From the NCBI RefSeq assembly GCF_000189635.1, contig NW_002476363.1, forward strand, positions 659,937 through 723,936: a stretch of DNA of 64,000 bases. The letters run 5' to 3'. Positions 51,301 to 63,407 of this stretch are shown here, piece by piece. The stretch is from Tetrahymena thermophila SB210. Lineage: Eukaryota > Ciliophora > Oligohymenophorea > Hymenostomatida > Tetrahymenidae. The notes beneath the pieces are model-generated. The model ran no database searches. It saw only the letters and a list, made by a program, of their open reading frames with translations, and had not been told where the DNA came from. The position numbers and the translations under genes are program-made. Numbering within the stretch: position 1 is the stretch's first letter; each line of letters starts with the position of its first letter.

Positions 51301-54300
51301 TTAAATCTGTAGTCATGATTAAACCTAAATGATCAGGATATGAATTGATATTATCTCCATAAAGAGTGGCCTAGTTATTCAATATAATGCTTTAAGAGTC
51401 TATAACTGGATTTATACCTAGATTATTAATGCATCCTCCGATAACAGCATTGTTATTTGATAGATTTGTTTTATAAATTTTGATCTATTACTGTACTGTT
51501 GATTCACTTTCTGAGCTAATAAATAAAGCCCCACCACTTCCATTTAAAGATTGATTGTCAGTAATTTAGCAATTAGACAAAGTTAAAGTAAAAACCTATT
51601 AATTGTATGATTAAAAATTTTAAATTATTTAAAAAAAAGAAGTATTACATCATCTTTTTAGGCTTTTAAAAACATAGCTCCTCCATCTGTTATGGCAGTA
51701 TTTCCAATCATTTTAGTGTTTTATATATAATTAAGATTAGAAACCAAACCATTAATTGATATAGCACCACCGTTATTGGCCTATTTTTAAATAAATATTT
51801 AAATTACATAAAAGCTTGTATGATATTAAATTATTTTAATCACTTTTGATTCTAAAAACATAGTGTCAGATATGAAAAATTGTGTTTAGTTCAACTAAAG
51901 TATAGAACCAAAGCATAGCATGCAAATTATTTTCTAAAATATTGTTTATTATGATATTTATAATTTAGATTAATATAGTGATATAAGTGCTCCTGAATTT
52001 ATCAGAGAAATCTAGGATTGTAATACTCGTTTTGAGGATATCTAATTTATGTTTATAAATTAAGAATCTTCAATTGTTAGAGATCCTTAATTGACACTAA
52101 TTAAGTATGTGGAAAACGTAGAGTCTTTAATTATTAATCTTTAAATTATAATACTCGTATTAATACCATTAATTAGAAGAGGGGAAGTATTTTGTAAATT
52201 TTTTATTATTAAGTTTTAAAATCCACAATCAATAATTGAGAGGATAGATTTTTAAAGTTAGAAAAATGACACTGATTAGATGTCAGATAGCTTTGTTATT
52301 TGATTTAAATAATCAGGATAGGTTTAGTTAAAATTATTATTATGAATATTAAAAAAAGTAACATTAGAATTTTAGATATTCAAAAAATTTGAGTTGGCCT
52401 AGCCTAAAATATTGGTTAACTCTCCTTCATAGAATAGAATCTAGCTTAATAAATTCTAATTTTCTGATTATCTGAATATTGATTAAAAAAAAAATTAATA
52501 TTATATTTAATTTTCATTATTTTATGGTAATAATTTTATGTTAATAAATATTTTTATCAATCCATTGATTAAATGCGCACCTGGTGCTCATAAAAAAATC
52601 AAAATTTTTTAAGTGCCAATTTTTTAAATTTTTGATTTGCTCACTAGTGCGCATTTTTACAAAGTTACCATTTTTATCTTAAATTAAAATAATTTACATT
52701 ATTGAAATTGAGGAAGAAAAAGAACTAAGTGTATAGATATTACTAAAGTTAGATTATTTACACACAAAATTTAAATTTGAGTTTTGTGAATTTATGTAAA
52801 ATGCACCACCATCATTCTAAGCATAACCTTCTACAAATGAAGATTTTTCTATAAAAATATTTGTTTCTGAACTTAGACTCTCTAAGTAAATAAACGAGCC
52901 TTAGCTTGCTGTGGATTGACTAAAATTTGAAGAAAGAATTTACAAATTGTTTGATTTAGCCCTTAAGCAACCTCCTTATTATATTAAAGTTGTTACATTA
53001 TCTGTGATATTAAATGAAGATTGCTTGCAATTAGCGTTAATGATGGTTATATTAAGACCAACTATATATTGAAAATTAAAGATACTACTAGATACTGAAT
53101 TAATATATTGGTTATTAACTAAATATATAGAACCTAATGGATTAATTGCCTGAATTGCAGAAGTTGAATAAGTTTAGGTATTAGGAATTGCATTTAATCT
53201 ATTTTAGCTAAAAATTGAGTTGCTAATTGTTATATTAGAAGTATAAGTGGAAGTAATTAAAATTGGATTAGCTTAGGAGCTAGTTTAAGTTTATTCAAAA
53301 TATGAACTTGTGATAACTACTTTTGATAAATTTATTACTGAATTTCTATAAGCTTAATTACTTATTACTAAAATAGAATTACTTATTGCTTTTATATAGC
53401 TTGATTATAGATTAGTTAGGCTAATCTTTTTTACTTCATTGAAAATTAAACATCCACCATACTCTTTATTGACTAAATTATCAAAAAAATTTTTATCATT
53501 GAAGCAAGAAATATTGCTAATTGAGACTAGAGAAGATTAGGATAATGAACAAAATGCTATTTCTTATTGGTTTTTTACTGTAACTTCAGTTATTAAAACT
53601 GAAAAAATTTGTTCAGTGAGAACTAATTAAGTAATTCCGAGGTAGATATCTGATTAAACTTAAGAAGAGGGAAAGTAAGAATTATCTGTGAAATTTAAAT
53701 AACTCATATTTAAAGTGTGTTAGGGAAGAGGATTTATTGAATAAATAGCATCAAAAAAGAGATAATTGTGTGTTGTATAAAATGAGTTATTGTACATAGC
53801 TATATTCTAGAACTAAAATGTATTATTTTTTTGTTAGATTGTGCTCACAGTTGAGAATATCTATAAATTACAAAACTGATTATTGGATATTGTCATATTA
53901 GCTACATTGAATTCACCAGCTTCAAATAACTAACCAGAGAATTGTGGATAGTAAGTTTAATTTATATCGCATAGATTACTTTAAATTATAAAAGTATCAA
54001 TAATAACATTAACATCGCTCTCTTAGGTTAATATACTGAAATTTTCACTTAATTTACAGCTATCAATTAGAATATTTTAAAGTACAATCTATTTAATATA
54101 ATAAAAATATTTCATTTTTATTTATAGTTTAAAAAATTACCTATTAAGAATTAACGATTGTTATTAAAGTTGATGTATTTGAAAAATCTAAACTTTGTAA
54201 GTTTATATTTTTAATAGTCAACAAAGAATTATTTATTTAAATAAAGAAACAATCAGATGTATTATCTGTAGAAGATATACTTATGTTATCTATAGTAGCA

Positions 54301-57300
54301 CTTGAAATAATACCATCGAAATAGACCCCACACTTTTATTAGGAGCTACTAATAATAAAATTAATAAGTATATCATCAATGTTTAGCATAAATAGACCCG
54401 AGAATTGGAGCAACTAATTTACATTAATTTAAGCTAATTGATTATTATTATTATTCCAGCTCTAAATTGTTAAATTTGTTTATGCAAAAACTTACAAAGT
54501 TAGCAGTTCATTGTAAAATACCATCTAATTTTAGTTGCTCACTAATATATTAACGTTTAGAATTTCAAATCCGTTTATTAATTCGAAATATTATTTAACC
54601 TATTTTTAAAATGTAAATATTATTTTTAAATAGAAAATACTTTGGTAAAATATTTATTTTAATCTAGAGATTTACTAAAAGTAAAGATGAAATTATACTC
54701 AAAGAAGTTGTATAAGGCTATTCATAAGAACCTATCCCATATATACTTTTAGTATCAGTAGTTTCAGTAGTATTAAAATAAAACTACATTTAGCATTTCT
54801 AAGTACAACTAAGTAAATTTTAAAGACATTATCCAATAGGGAAAAATGTATTACTATAGTAATACTAAATAAATAAAACCTAAGTCTTTTCTATATACTG
54901 AATATTATTTCCAACATCTGCTAAAGAAGGAGACTGGAAATGCATAAATAATTCAAATTATTAAGTAACTGTATTAAAACTCCATAAATAAACATCTCCA
55001 CTATTTTATTCTCCAACTCCAAACATATTAATTGTATTGAATACATTTAAATATTATGGATTTGACTGAAGTTTCATTAATGGTTTAAATATTTTATTAG
55101 AGAAATTATAGCTAATTAAATTGTAATTACCACAAACTATTATTAGAAATTTATTATTATCAGTATGAAATAATTAACCAATTATTGAGCCAGAACAATT
55201 GGACGCTTTTTTTTTTTAATGAATAAATAAATAAAATAATTTTAAAAATATTTTATTATTATTTTTAAATTAATGAAAAAAAACTTTTAACTTTTTGGGA
55301 TAGGATTTGATATTTCATTAGTTTATTTTCATCTAAAATAAAATGAAATTAATTCCCATTTTGAATTTTATGTTTGATTTTATTGTAAGATTACCTATTG
55401 AGTATTTGAATGAAAAGTCTGTTGAATTCCAAACAAAAATACTTCCATTAACAGCTATTCCAACGATTTCTTAATCTTCTTATGAATAGAGAGCATAACT
55501 TGTTTTTTGATTATTTTCTTCTACTTTATTTGAGAGCAATTTAAACGATTATTAAGAGGAAATATTTATAGCATAAAATAAGAAATTTTCATTATGATTT
55601 TTTTAAGTTAATCCTACAATAACCCAAATAGCTTGATTAATATCTTAGTAGGGATCAATATTGAAGCTTATTGAACTTAAATCAAGCTTTAATTTATATA
55701 ATATGTATACCTGTTTTTATAATTATAATAACTTTAATATTTTTGATTAAGATAGAAAGAAAGAAATAATTACTTAAGGAGTGAATGTTGAGTTCATTAC
55801 TTTATAAAATACTAAGCGTAAAGTATCATGCATAGCAATAAAACAAGTATTACAGTTTTTTACAGAAAAAAATGTATTTTATCTTTATTTGATACTCGAA
55901 AAAAGAGGATAAGCAAGGATAGATTTTAGATTACTTGGAGAATCTTTAGTGACTAAAATTTGATCATATGAAGTAGCAGCAAAGTATATTTCTTAATTGA
56001 GTTAGAAACTAAATGTTTTTGTAAAACCTATAGAAGTAAAAGCTTAAGTTTTATAGTATAATAGTTAAAGTAAATTTATTTTTGAAATTTTATTTTTACC
56101 AAAACGAGTGAGCTAAGTGCTTGTACTATATGAATAAACAAATATAGCTTATTTTAAATTATATACACTATAGCTGTATGGTGTTAAAAATTATTGACGT
56201 TCTTCCAAATGATACCATTCATGACTTAGATCTCCAGGTGGTTAAATAGTAAAAGGTTGATTGATATTAGCAAAGCTAAAAGAATCATATGTATTTGTTT
56301 TCTAATTATAGACAAAATTTAAGTCTATTCTATAAATAGACTTTGTGCTACTTATGTATAAACTGCCTTAATTATTTTTAGAATTTATAAAGCTTAAACT
56401 GATTATTTCATCTCCTGATGCTGATGGACAATTTGGTAGATCTATTTTTTTAAATTTTAAGAAATTTATAATGAAAATTATTATTATATTTAATCTACTA
56501 TTATTCTGAATTATTGTTATCTAATTTGATTATAAATTAATGATCTAGTAAGCCATGATTTGACAATTCTTTCCTGCTAAAAATATAATATCATAACTCT
56601 AGTGGAAATCTATTAACCTATAATTACCAGCTATAAAATAAAATAGAGTGAGATATTATTCTTTAAAAGACTTAAAAAATAAGTTATACAATTTGTAGAA
56701 TAATATCCATTGAATGAGAATTCTAAAGTTTTAAAATCAATTGACCAAGTATAAGCACCTAATACATCAATTACTGCAATAAAATTCTAACCATTTTAAA
56801 GCTAAAGTAACTTTGCAGAAGTAATTTAATTACTATTGCCAGAATTAAAAGGTGAAATATTCAAAGATAGAATTTATTTTCCTTCTACAAAGTCAAAAAC
56901 ATATAATAAATATGTTGAACTTATTAATACACAATAATTAGATCCTTTCATGAAATGCATACCTTTTAAATCACTGAATGGTAGTGTTTATTTAGATTCA
57001 AGAGTATAAGGATCTGCGTATATTAGCTATTATGAATTCAGAGCTAAAATTTGATTTCTTTATAGTACATACTCCATTTGAAATATAACGTATTTAGCTT
57101 TAATAAAATAAAAATTGTTTTAAAAAAGTATAAACTATTTATTTAAATTTACGTTAAACCACATTCACAATATTATCAATTTCACTAGAAATATCATTGT
57201 AATATACTATACTCTTAGTCTAAAGGTTAGTCACTCCATCCCATTAATAAAATATAGCGTTTATCAAAAGTATATTAGTGTTAGGTAACTTCAAATAATT

Positions 57301-57487
57301 AGAAGGAATATAGCTTTCAAAATATTTAGCCTCTGTTTTTAAAAATTTATATCATAATGTATTAAAATATTAATTTAATCTTACGGTACTACCTAGAAAA
57401 TGCTGAACAAATTTAAGCATTTAAGTTTTGTATTGATTACAATAAGATTATGACTGTTAAATTCAAAGTAAAGAATGATTTACTCAT
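48328..57487 (-). CDS. TM5: giant beta-helix/multi-pass membrane protein, fourth full copy
   Basis: The start ATG is at 57487-57485, with the shared signal peptide, then AKYFESYIPSNYLKL after the first intron. Beta-helix, Cys-rich part (about 50.9-50.55 kb) and TM helices (SGYNTVDFYQTNVCAVSVLL, 49425-49237, and upstream loops) are all present. The C-terminal modules run to TGA 48328-48330 if the last, 3n-long intron is retained. It carries the short intronic insertion (52558-52677) but not the 594-bp element of TM3, otherwise its nearest relative. No clear disabling change was seen where I translated it. It is a large surface protein as described for TM1. Confidence 0.7.
52558..52677. mobile_element. 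Partly deleted short inverted-repeat insertion in a TM5 intron
   Basis: Flanked by ATTTTTAT (52550-52557 and 52670-52677). The left end ATGCGCACCTGGTGC and right end CACTAGTGCGCAT are kept. The middle is about 35 bp shorter than in TM1. Confidence 0.5.
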
Positions 57488-57494
57488 ATTAATA

Positions 57495-58285
57495 GATATT
57501 TCTTCAACCTTCTATTATTACTATTTTTAATTCAAATATGGGTTTTGAGATAAGATTATTGAATTATTTCGTGGATAGTTTTTTGAATAACTTCAAATGT
57601 TTATCGATTATTATTTTTGATGTTTCTTATTCTTTTCTTTTACTATTTTTAATTCAAATATAGGTTTGAGATAAGATTATTGAATTATTTCGTGGAGAGT
57701 TTTTTAAATAACTTCAAATGTTGATTAATTATTATTTTTGATGTTTCTTATTCTTTTCTTTTATTCTTATATCTCAAACTTAGGATTTAAATATAATTGA
57801 ATTATTTGATGGGGAGTTTTTTAAATAACTTCAAATGTTGATTAATTATGATTTTTGATGTTTCTTATTCTTTTCTTCTTATATCTCAAATTTAGGATTT
57901 AAATGTACACTTCTATTATTGAAATTAATCTAAAAAAACTAAAAAATGTTCTTTCTTACCTTCTATTATTACTATTTTTAATTCAAATATAGGTTAAGAT
58001 TATTGAATTATTTCGTCAAGAGTTTTTTAAATAACTTCAAATGTTGATTAATTATGATTTTTGATGTTTCTTATTCTTTTCTTTTCTTCTTATATCTCAA
58101 ATTTAGGATTTAAATGTACACTTCTATTATTGAAATTAATCTAAAAAAACTAAAAAATGTTCTTTCAATCTTCTATTATTACTTTCATTCAATATAGGTT
58201 TTGAGATGAGATTATTGAATTATTTGGTGGGGAGTTTTTTAAATAACTTTATATGTTGATTAATTATTATTTTTGATGTTTCTTA
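57495..58285 (-). repeat. Minisatellite directly upstream of TM5, 5 units
   Basis: Same unit family, with five GAATTATTT cores (about 57557, 57674, 57797, 58004 and 58217). It starts within 10 bp of the TM5 start codon. Confidence 0.7.
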
Positions 58286-58486
58286 TTCTTTTCTTTTATC
58301 TACAATATATATCTACAAAGCTACCTCTAATAACAATAAAGTACTGTCCTCAAAATTTTTAATATAAAAAATTTAAAGTAATTTTTTTTAAATTATTTAA
58401 GTATAAAATAATTTTTACCATTTTAATTTTATAATTTTATACTTTAATATCTCTTTCAAAAAATAATTCAAATATATATATTATTG

Positions 58487-58527
58487 ATTCAGTAAATTCA
58501 AATTAATAAAAATTTGAATTACTGAAT
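58487..58527. other. AT hairpin with 16-bp arms
   Basis: Copy of the hairpin at 43341-43381, in the spacer 58286-58737 before the TMC-c 3' end. No gene is seen in that spacer. Confidence 0.4.
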
Positions 58528-58737
58528 GCTTATTTTTAAATATATTTTTGATAGCTACATTAAATTAAATATATGTTTCTATAATTAAAAAAAATTTTTC
58601 AATTCAAAATGAAGGTTACACTAATATATTAATTATGTTAAAAATAAAATGAAACTATTAATTATTATAATATTTTAAAATTCATTTATAATCTTTAAAT
58701 AATAAATATTTAGAATCTTTTTTATATTTAATTTGTT

Positions 58738-59460
58738 TCATTCTTATCTTTCTGTATCAGGATTAAATATGTTCTACTAAAAATCAAAATAATATTTTGA
58801 CTTTCTTTTTCTATTCGTACTATCTAGGTTTTAGTTTACGTTATATATATTTGTTTGAGATAATTATTGTTCAACTTTTTAGATGTTTTTACTGCTTGAC
58901 TGTGTAGATTATAAACTATGACTACTCTTGTAAATGCTTTAAGAAAAAACAGAGTTCCTTTTTCTTCTATTTATTTACCAATTTATTTATTTTTAAGAAT
59001 TAATTTGTGGCTAGTCTTGTACATTAGGAGTTTGGTAGATAATATTAATTGATTATATTGCTTCGTTATTATCTAAATTTTTATCCAGATTGTTATTATT
59101 AACTATATTTTAGTCTATTTTTTTGTTAAGTTATACAGGTGAGGATTTTAAGATAGCTGGTTATACCTAAGATCTACTCTTTTTATTTTTAATGTCATTA
59201 CTAGTGATTTAACTAATTAATAAATAGATACTATGAGATCTTTAATAATAAAAATATTAAAGTATGCTATTAAAAATCCACTAATAGCAACAATTATCCA
59301 TCCAATTTTCATTCTTGTATCTTCGTTTTCATCTTAAATATCCTTAACTAATAATGAAACACAAATTTAAATAACTATCATTAAAACTTCCTAATAATCT
59401 ACCACATCTGATAAAGATGCTTAACATCAATTTCATACAAAAATTTTAATTTTGATTAGC
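58738..59460 (-). pseudogene. TMC-c: C-terminal end of the divergent membrane protein
   Basis: Near-copy of TMC-b: same polar tail, same ATA in place of the TMC-a ATG, same five-base loss before the DYQEVLM-type helix, and stop at TGA 58738-58740. It has the empty site for the TMC-a foldback element (GGTTATACCTAAG). A further base is missing near 59437 (CATACAAAAA against CATAGCAAAAA). It is followed by the plus-strand lead-in that is fused to S exon 2 at 44.4 kb. Here it breaks off at about 59560. Confidence 0.5.
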
Positions 59461-59619
59461 GAAAACACCTAATTTTTTGAACGAAAACTCTTCTTAGTTT
59501 TCTTAACAATATAATTCAAGATAAAATAATAATAGTAATTAACGAGAAAAGCTATCAATAATATAAGAGGAAAAGTGAGGTCTGGAGCAAACTTTTTTAG
59601 ACTATCTTTTTAAAACAAA

Positions 59620-60978
59620 TTTATAACATTTAAAATAATTTACATTATTAAAATCTAGGAAGAATAAGAACTAAGTGTATAGATATTACTAAAGTTAGAT
59701 GATTTACACACAAAATTTAAATTTGAGTTTTGTGAATTTATGTAAAATGCACCTCCATCATTCTAAGCATAAGCTTCTATAAATGAAGATTTTTCTATAA
59801 AAATATTTTTTTCTGAACTAAGATTCTCTATATAAAGAAACGAGCCTTAGCTTGCTGTAGATTAGCTAAAATTTGAAGAAAGTATTTACAAATTGTTTGA
59901 TTTAGCCCTTAAGCAACCTCCTTATTATATTAAAGTTGTTACATTCTCTGTGATATTAAATGAAGATTTCTTGCAATTAGCATTAATGATAGTTATATTA
60001 CGATCAACTATATATTGAAAATTAAAGATACTACAGATACTGAATTAATATATTGGTTATTATATAAATATATAGAACCTAATGGATTAATTACCTGAAT
60101 TGCAGAAGTTGAATAAGCTTAGGTATTAGGAATTGAATTTAATCTATTTTAGCTAAAAATTGAGTTGCTTATTATTATATTAGAAGTATAAATGGAAGTA
60201 ATTAAAATTGGATTAGCTTAGGAGTTAGTTTAATTTTATTCAAAATATGAGCTTGTGATAACTACTTATGATAAATTTATTACTGAATTTGTGTAAGCTT
60301 AATTTTTTATTACTAAAATAGAATTGCTTATTGCTTTTATATAGCTTGATTATAGATTAGTTATGCTAAAATTTTTTATTTCATCGAAAATTAAACATCC
60401 ACCTTACTCTCTATTGACTAAACTATCAAAAAATTTTTTATCATTTAAGCAAGAAATATTGCTAATTGAGACTAGAGAAGATTAGGATAATGAGCAAAAT
60501 GCTATTTCTTATTGGTTTTTTACTGTAAATTCAGTTATTAAAACTGAAAAAATTTGTTCAGTTAGAACTAATTAAGTAATTCCGAGGTAGATGTCTGATT
60601 TAACTTAAAAAGAAGGAAAGTAAGAATTATCAGTGAAATTTAAATAACTCATATTTAAAGTGTGTTAGGGAAGAGGATTTATTGAATAAATAGCATCAAA
60701 AAAGAGATAATTGTGTGTTGTATAAAATGAGTTATTGTACATAGTTATATTCTAGAACTAAAATTTATAGTTTTTTATTAGATTGTGCTAACAGCTGAGA
60801 ATATCTATAAATTACAAAAATGATTATTGGATATTGTCATATTAGCTACATTGAACTCACGAGCTTCAAATAGCTAACCAAAGAATTGTGGATAGTAAAT
60901 TTAATTTATAGCGCATAGATTATTTTAAATTATTAAAGTATCAATAATAACATTAACATCGCTCTATTAGGTTAATAT
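59620..60978 (-). pseudogene. TM6: internal beta-helix fragment of a TM gene
   Basis: It matches roughly 52690-54035 of TM5 (part of the beta-helix) at moderate divergence, with small indels. Neither the upstream nor the downstream part of the gene follows. The left edge joins unrelated AT-rich DNA (59561-59619, GGAAAAGTGAGGTCTGGAGC). The right edge joins the kinase pseudogene within the words GGTTAATATACTTATTTATTT. It is clearly a rearrangement fragment. Confidence 0.75.
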
Positions 60979-61933
60979 ACTTATTTATTTAAAATCAGGT
61001 CATTTTTTAGGATCTTTTAAAAGGCATCTTATGACCAATTTACTTACATCAATTTTTACAATGGGGTATTAGGTAATCATTTTTTAATATTATTTAACAA
61101 AATTAATTAACTCATTTATTTCTGTCTTAAAATAAAAGTTAATCAATTTTGTTATTATAGTGAATGAGTTAATTAAAAATCTATTTTTAATCACCTTTAA
61201 ATATTTATTTGCAAGTAAACATTTCATATAAAATTAATCCAAAAGACCAAACGTCTATTTTATCGTCATATACTGAGCCTTTCTTATAAGCAGATAGTAT
61301 TTCAGGAGCCATATAACTTGGTGTTCCTACAATTGATTTTAAATCTCTTTATACCTCTTTAGTTAGTCCATAATCTGATATTTTAGCTATAATTTTTTCT
61401 CCATCATTATGGATCAATATATTTTCAGGCTTTAAATCTCTATGCGCTAGGTTTAGTTCTTTTAATATCATCATGCCTTTAGTAATTTAAATTGCAATAT
61501 CTATAACTTCTAGTGCTTATTCCAAAGTCTAAACTTCTTATTATTTTTTAATGTGATATGTGTAGAGATCCCCTTCATTGCAGTATTCAATTACTATGAA
61601 TTTCATTTTTTTCTCATCACTACTTTAGTCATAAAAATTTGACTAAATTTTCTAAGTTTTCAGAATATTTATCTGAAATATTTTTTAAGACTTCATAATC
61701 TACTTAAAAACCTTTTATTTAAAAGAATTATTTTAGTGTTTACCATAAATCAAGCTACCAAAAAATAAATAAAAAAATGTATAACTTGAATCCTTAAAGT
61801 ATTCTTTAATTACTACCTGCTATTAATTTTTTTAATCAATCACAAAATATATAGAGGCCTATCCTCCTTATATTATAGTATTTTTATTTTCTTAGTATGT
61901 ACTCATTTATCCTACAAAAATTCTATTTTGCAT
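60979..61933 (-). pseudogene. K3: kinase pseudogene, ends fused to TM6
   Basis: The start ATG (61933-61931) opens MQNRIFVGQMSTYQENKN. The second codon is CAA where K1 and K2 have TAA. HRDLKPEN, DYG, APE and DVWSFG-type sequence are all visible. Faults: two extra bases near 61709 and one near 61635 put the alpha-C region into another frame, though together they restore it. An in-frame TGA at 61000-61002 replaces the conserved arginine of KKRP. The C-terminal extension is lost at the TM6 junction. It keeps a segment missing from K2 (EINELINFVKQYQKMITQ, then YPIVKI) after a well-formed intron (GTGATT...AAGACAG, about 61109-61193). It is probably inactive. Confidence 0.75.
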
Positions 61934-62434
61934 TTATTATTTAATGGATTTACTATTTTTATTATATTTATCTAAATTTAATAATAATAACTTTATTAAA
62001 CCTCCTCCTTCAAAAAACAAAAAAGGCACATTAAAAAATAGAATTCAAAAGAAATATTTTAAAGGAGAGTAAAATTTTTTTTTTTTTAGTGATTAAAATA
62101 ATAGTAGATAGATAGATACCTAACATAGACATGTAATTATTAATAAAATTCTTTTAATTTTAGTTATGTCATGTAATAATTGTAAATTTAATCACTTTTA
62201 TAAGATATATAAATGACTGATATATAAATCAATAAAAGTTTTTTAATTATCTATGGTTTATTGGTAAAATTTGCATAACACTAATAAAATAATTTGCTAG
62301 TGAAATATACTTAATTATTAAAACTTATTAAATACGAAATTTAATACGTGTTTAGAGAAGACTATTAAATTTTTTATATTCAGTATATTCATTCATTGTA
62401 AATATTCAAATCTTTTATTTATTTATTTATTTAT
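61934..62434. promoter_or_regulatory. Shortened divergent region between K3 and S-F
   Basis: Homologous to 431-1303 but with deletions, including the GCAAAT palindrome and the leader with the S start codon. It has a short TAGA/TTTA simple repeat (62100-62118 and 62415-62434). No gene is visible. Confidence 0.4.
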
Positions 62435-62967
62435 TCACGATACTTACTAACTCAAATTAAAGACTTTGTAGTTAAGATATCAATCTTCGTTTGATGAATT
62501 GACTAAATTATAATATTGAATTCATAATTTATAATCAAATGTCAATAAATAATGTCTAAAATTTATGAAAAAGCTAGCTTAAGGTTTTATTAGTGTTATG
62601 CAATCTTTTTATAATACAATATTTTAATTTTCAGCTTCAACTAAATTTTAATTTTCAACAAAGTTAGTAGTTATTTTGCTTATTCATCATTAAAATTTAT
62701 TTTATTTTTAAGAATCAGGCATAGAAAATTTAGAAAAATAAGTAGAGGGATATTTGGCTTAAGACAGCAATTCTGGTGATCAAACTAAATCACAATTTAA
62801 CTTGAACTCTTCATTACAATCTTCAAGTAAATTTATTTTTATAATAGTTTGTAATTTTTTATTTATAAATAAAATAGCTTTATAATCTACTTAATATATT
62901 ACCAATTTAGAATTTAGGAAGCACATTAGGTATTTCAAACATAACTACTACCTAATAAAATAAATGA
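62435..62967 (+). pseudogene. S-F: small helical gene, start missing and first donor mutated
   Basis: Exon 1 begins mid-sequence at ATTCACGATACTTAC, after a TTTA repeat, so the MSAEVKAQ start is gone. The first donor reads GAATTGACTAAAT where all intact copies have GAATTGAGTAAAT, so GT is lost. Exon 2 (62713-62826) is intact. Its last base is A rather than T, so the second splice would give AGA AGC ACA... and run on through RSTLGISNITTTQQNK to TGA 62965-62967 instead of stopping at the junction. It shows what the third exon may once have coded. Confidence 0.65.
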
Positions 62968-63407
62968 AAATTAAACTCTATAAATTTTAAGCTATATATT
63001 TAAGTTAATATCATTCAAATTTAATTTAAAATGAATATTTTATAAAACTATTTAAAAAATTAAAGTTTTAATTCAAAATAGTGGTTGATTTATGATATGT
63101 TTGTTATATTTCTATTATGTTAATTATTTATATATTAAATTAATTAAATTAAAAAACTAAACCCAAAATAATATTAAATATCACTAATTTTAATTTTTTT
63201 TGTCTTTGAAGTAATATTTATTTATTTTAAATTCTATAAATAATATTCTTAAATAAAAATAATTAGTTTTTTATATTACAGAGCAAATAAAGCTTAATAT
63301 TTAATATAAATATATTATTAATAGGGAAAAATGAACTTTAAAATTGATAAATCTTTATAGTTAAAAACAAAAAAATAATATGTATTATTAATATTTAATA
63401 ATAATTT
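62968..63407. other. Convergent spacer between S-F and TM7
   Basis: Homologous to 1833-2360, with a deletion around 63183. No gene is seen. Confidence 0.35.
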
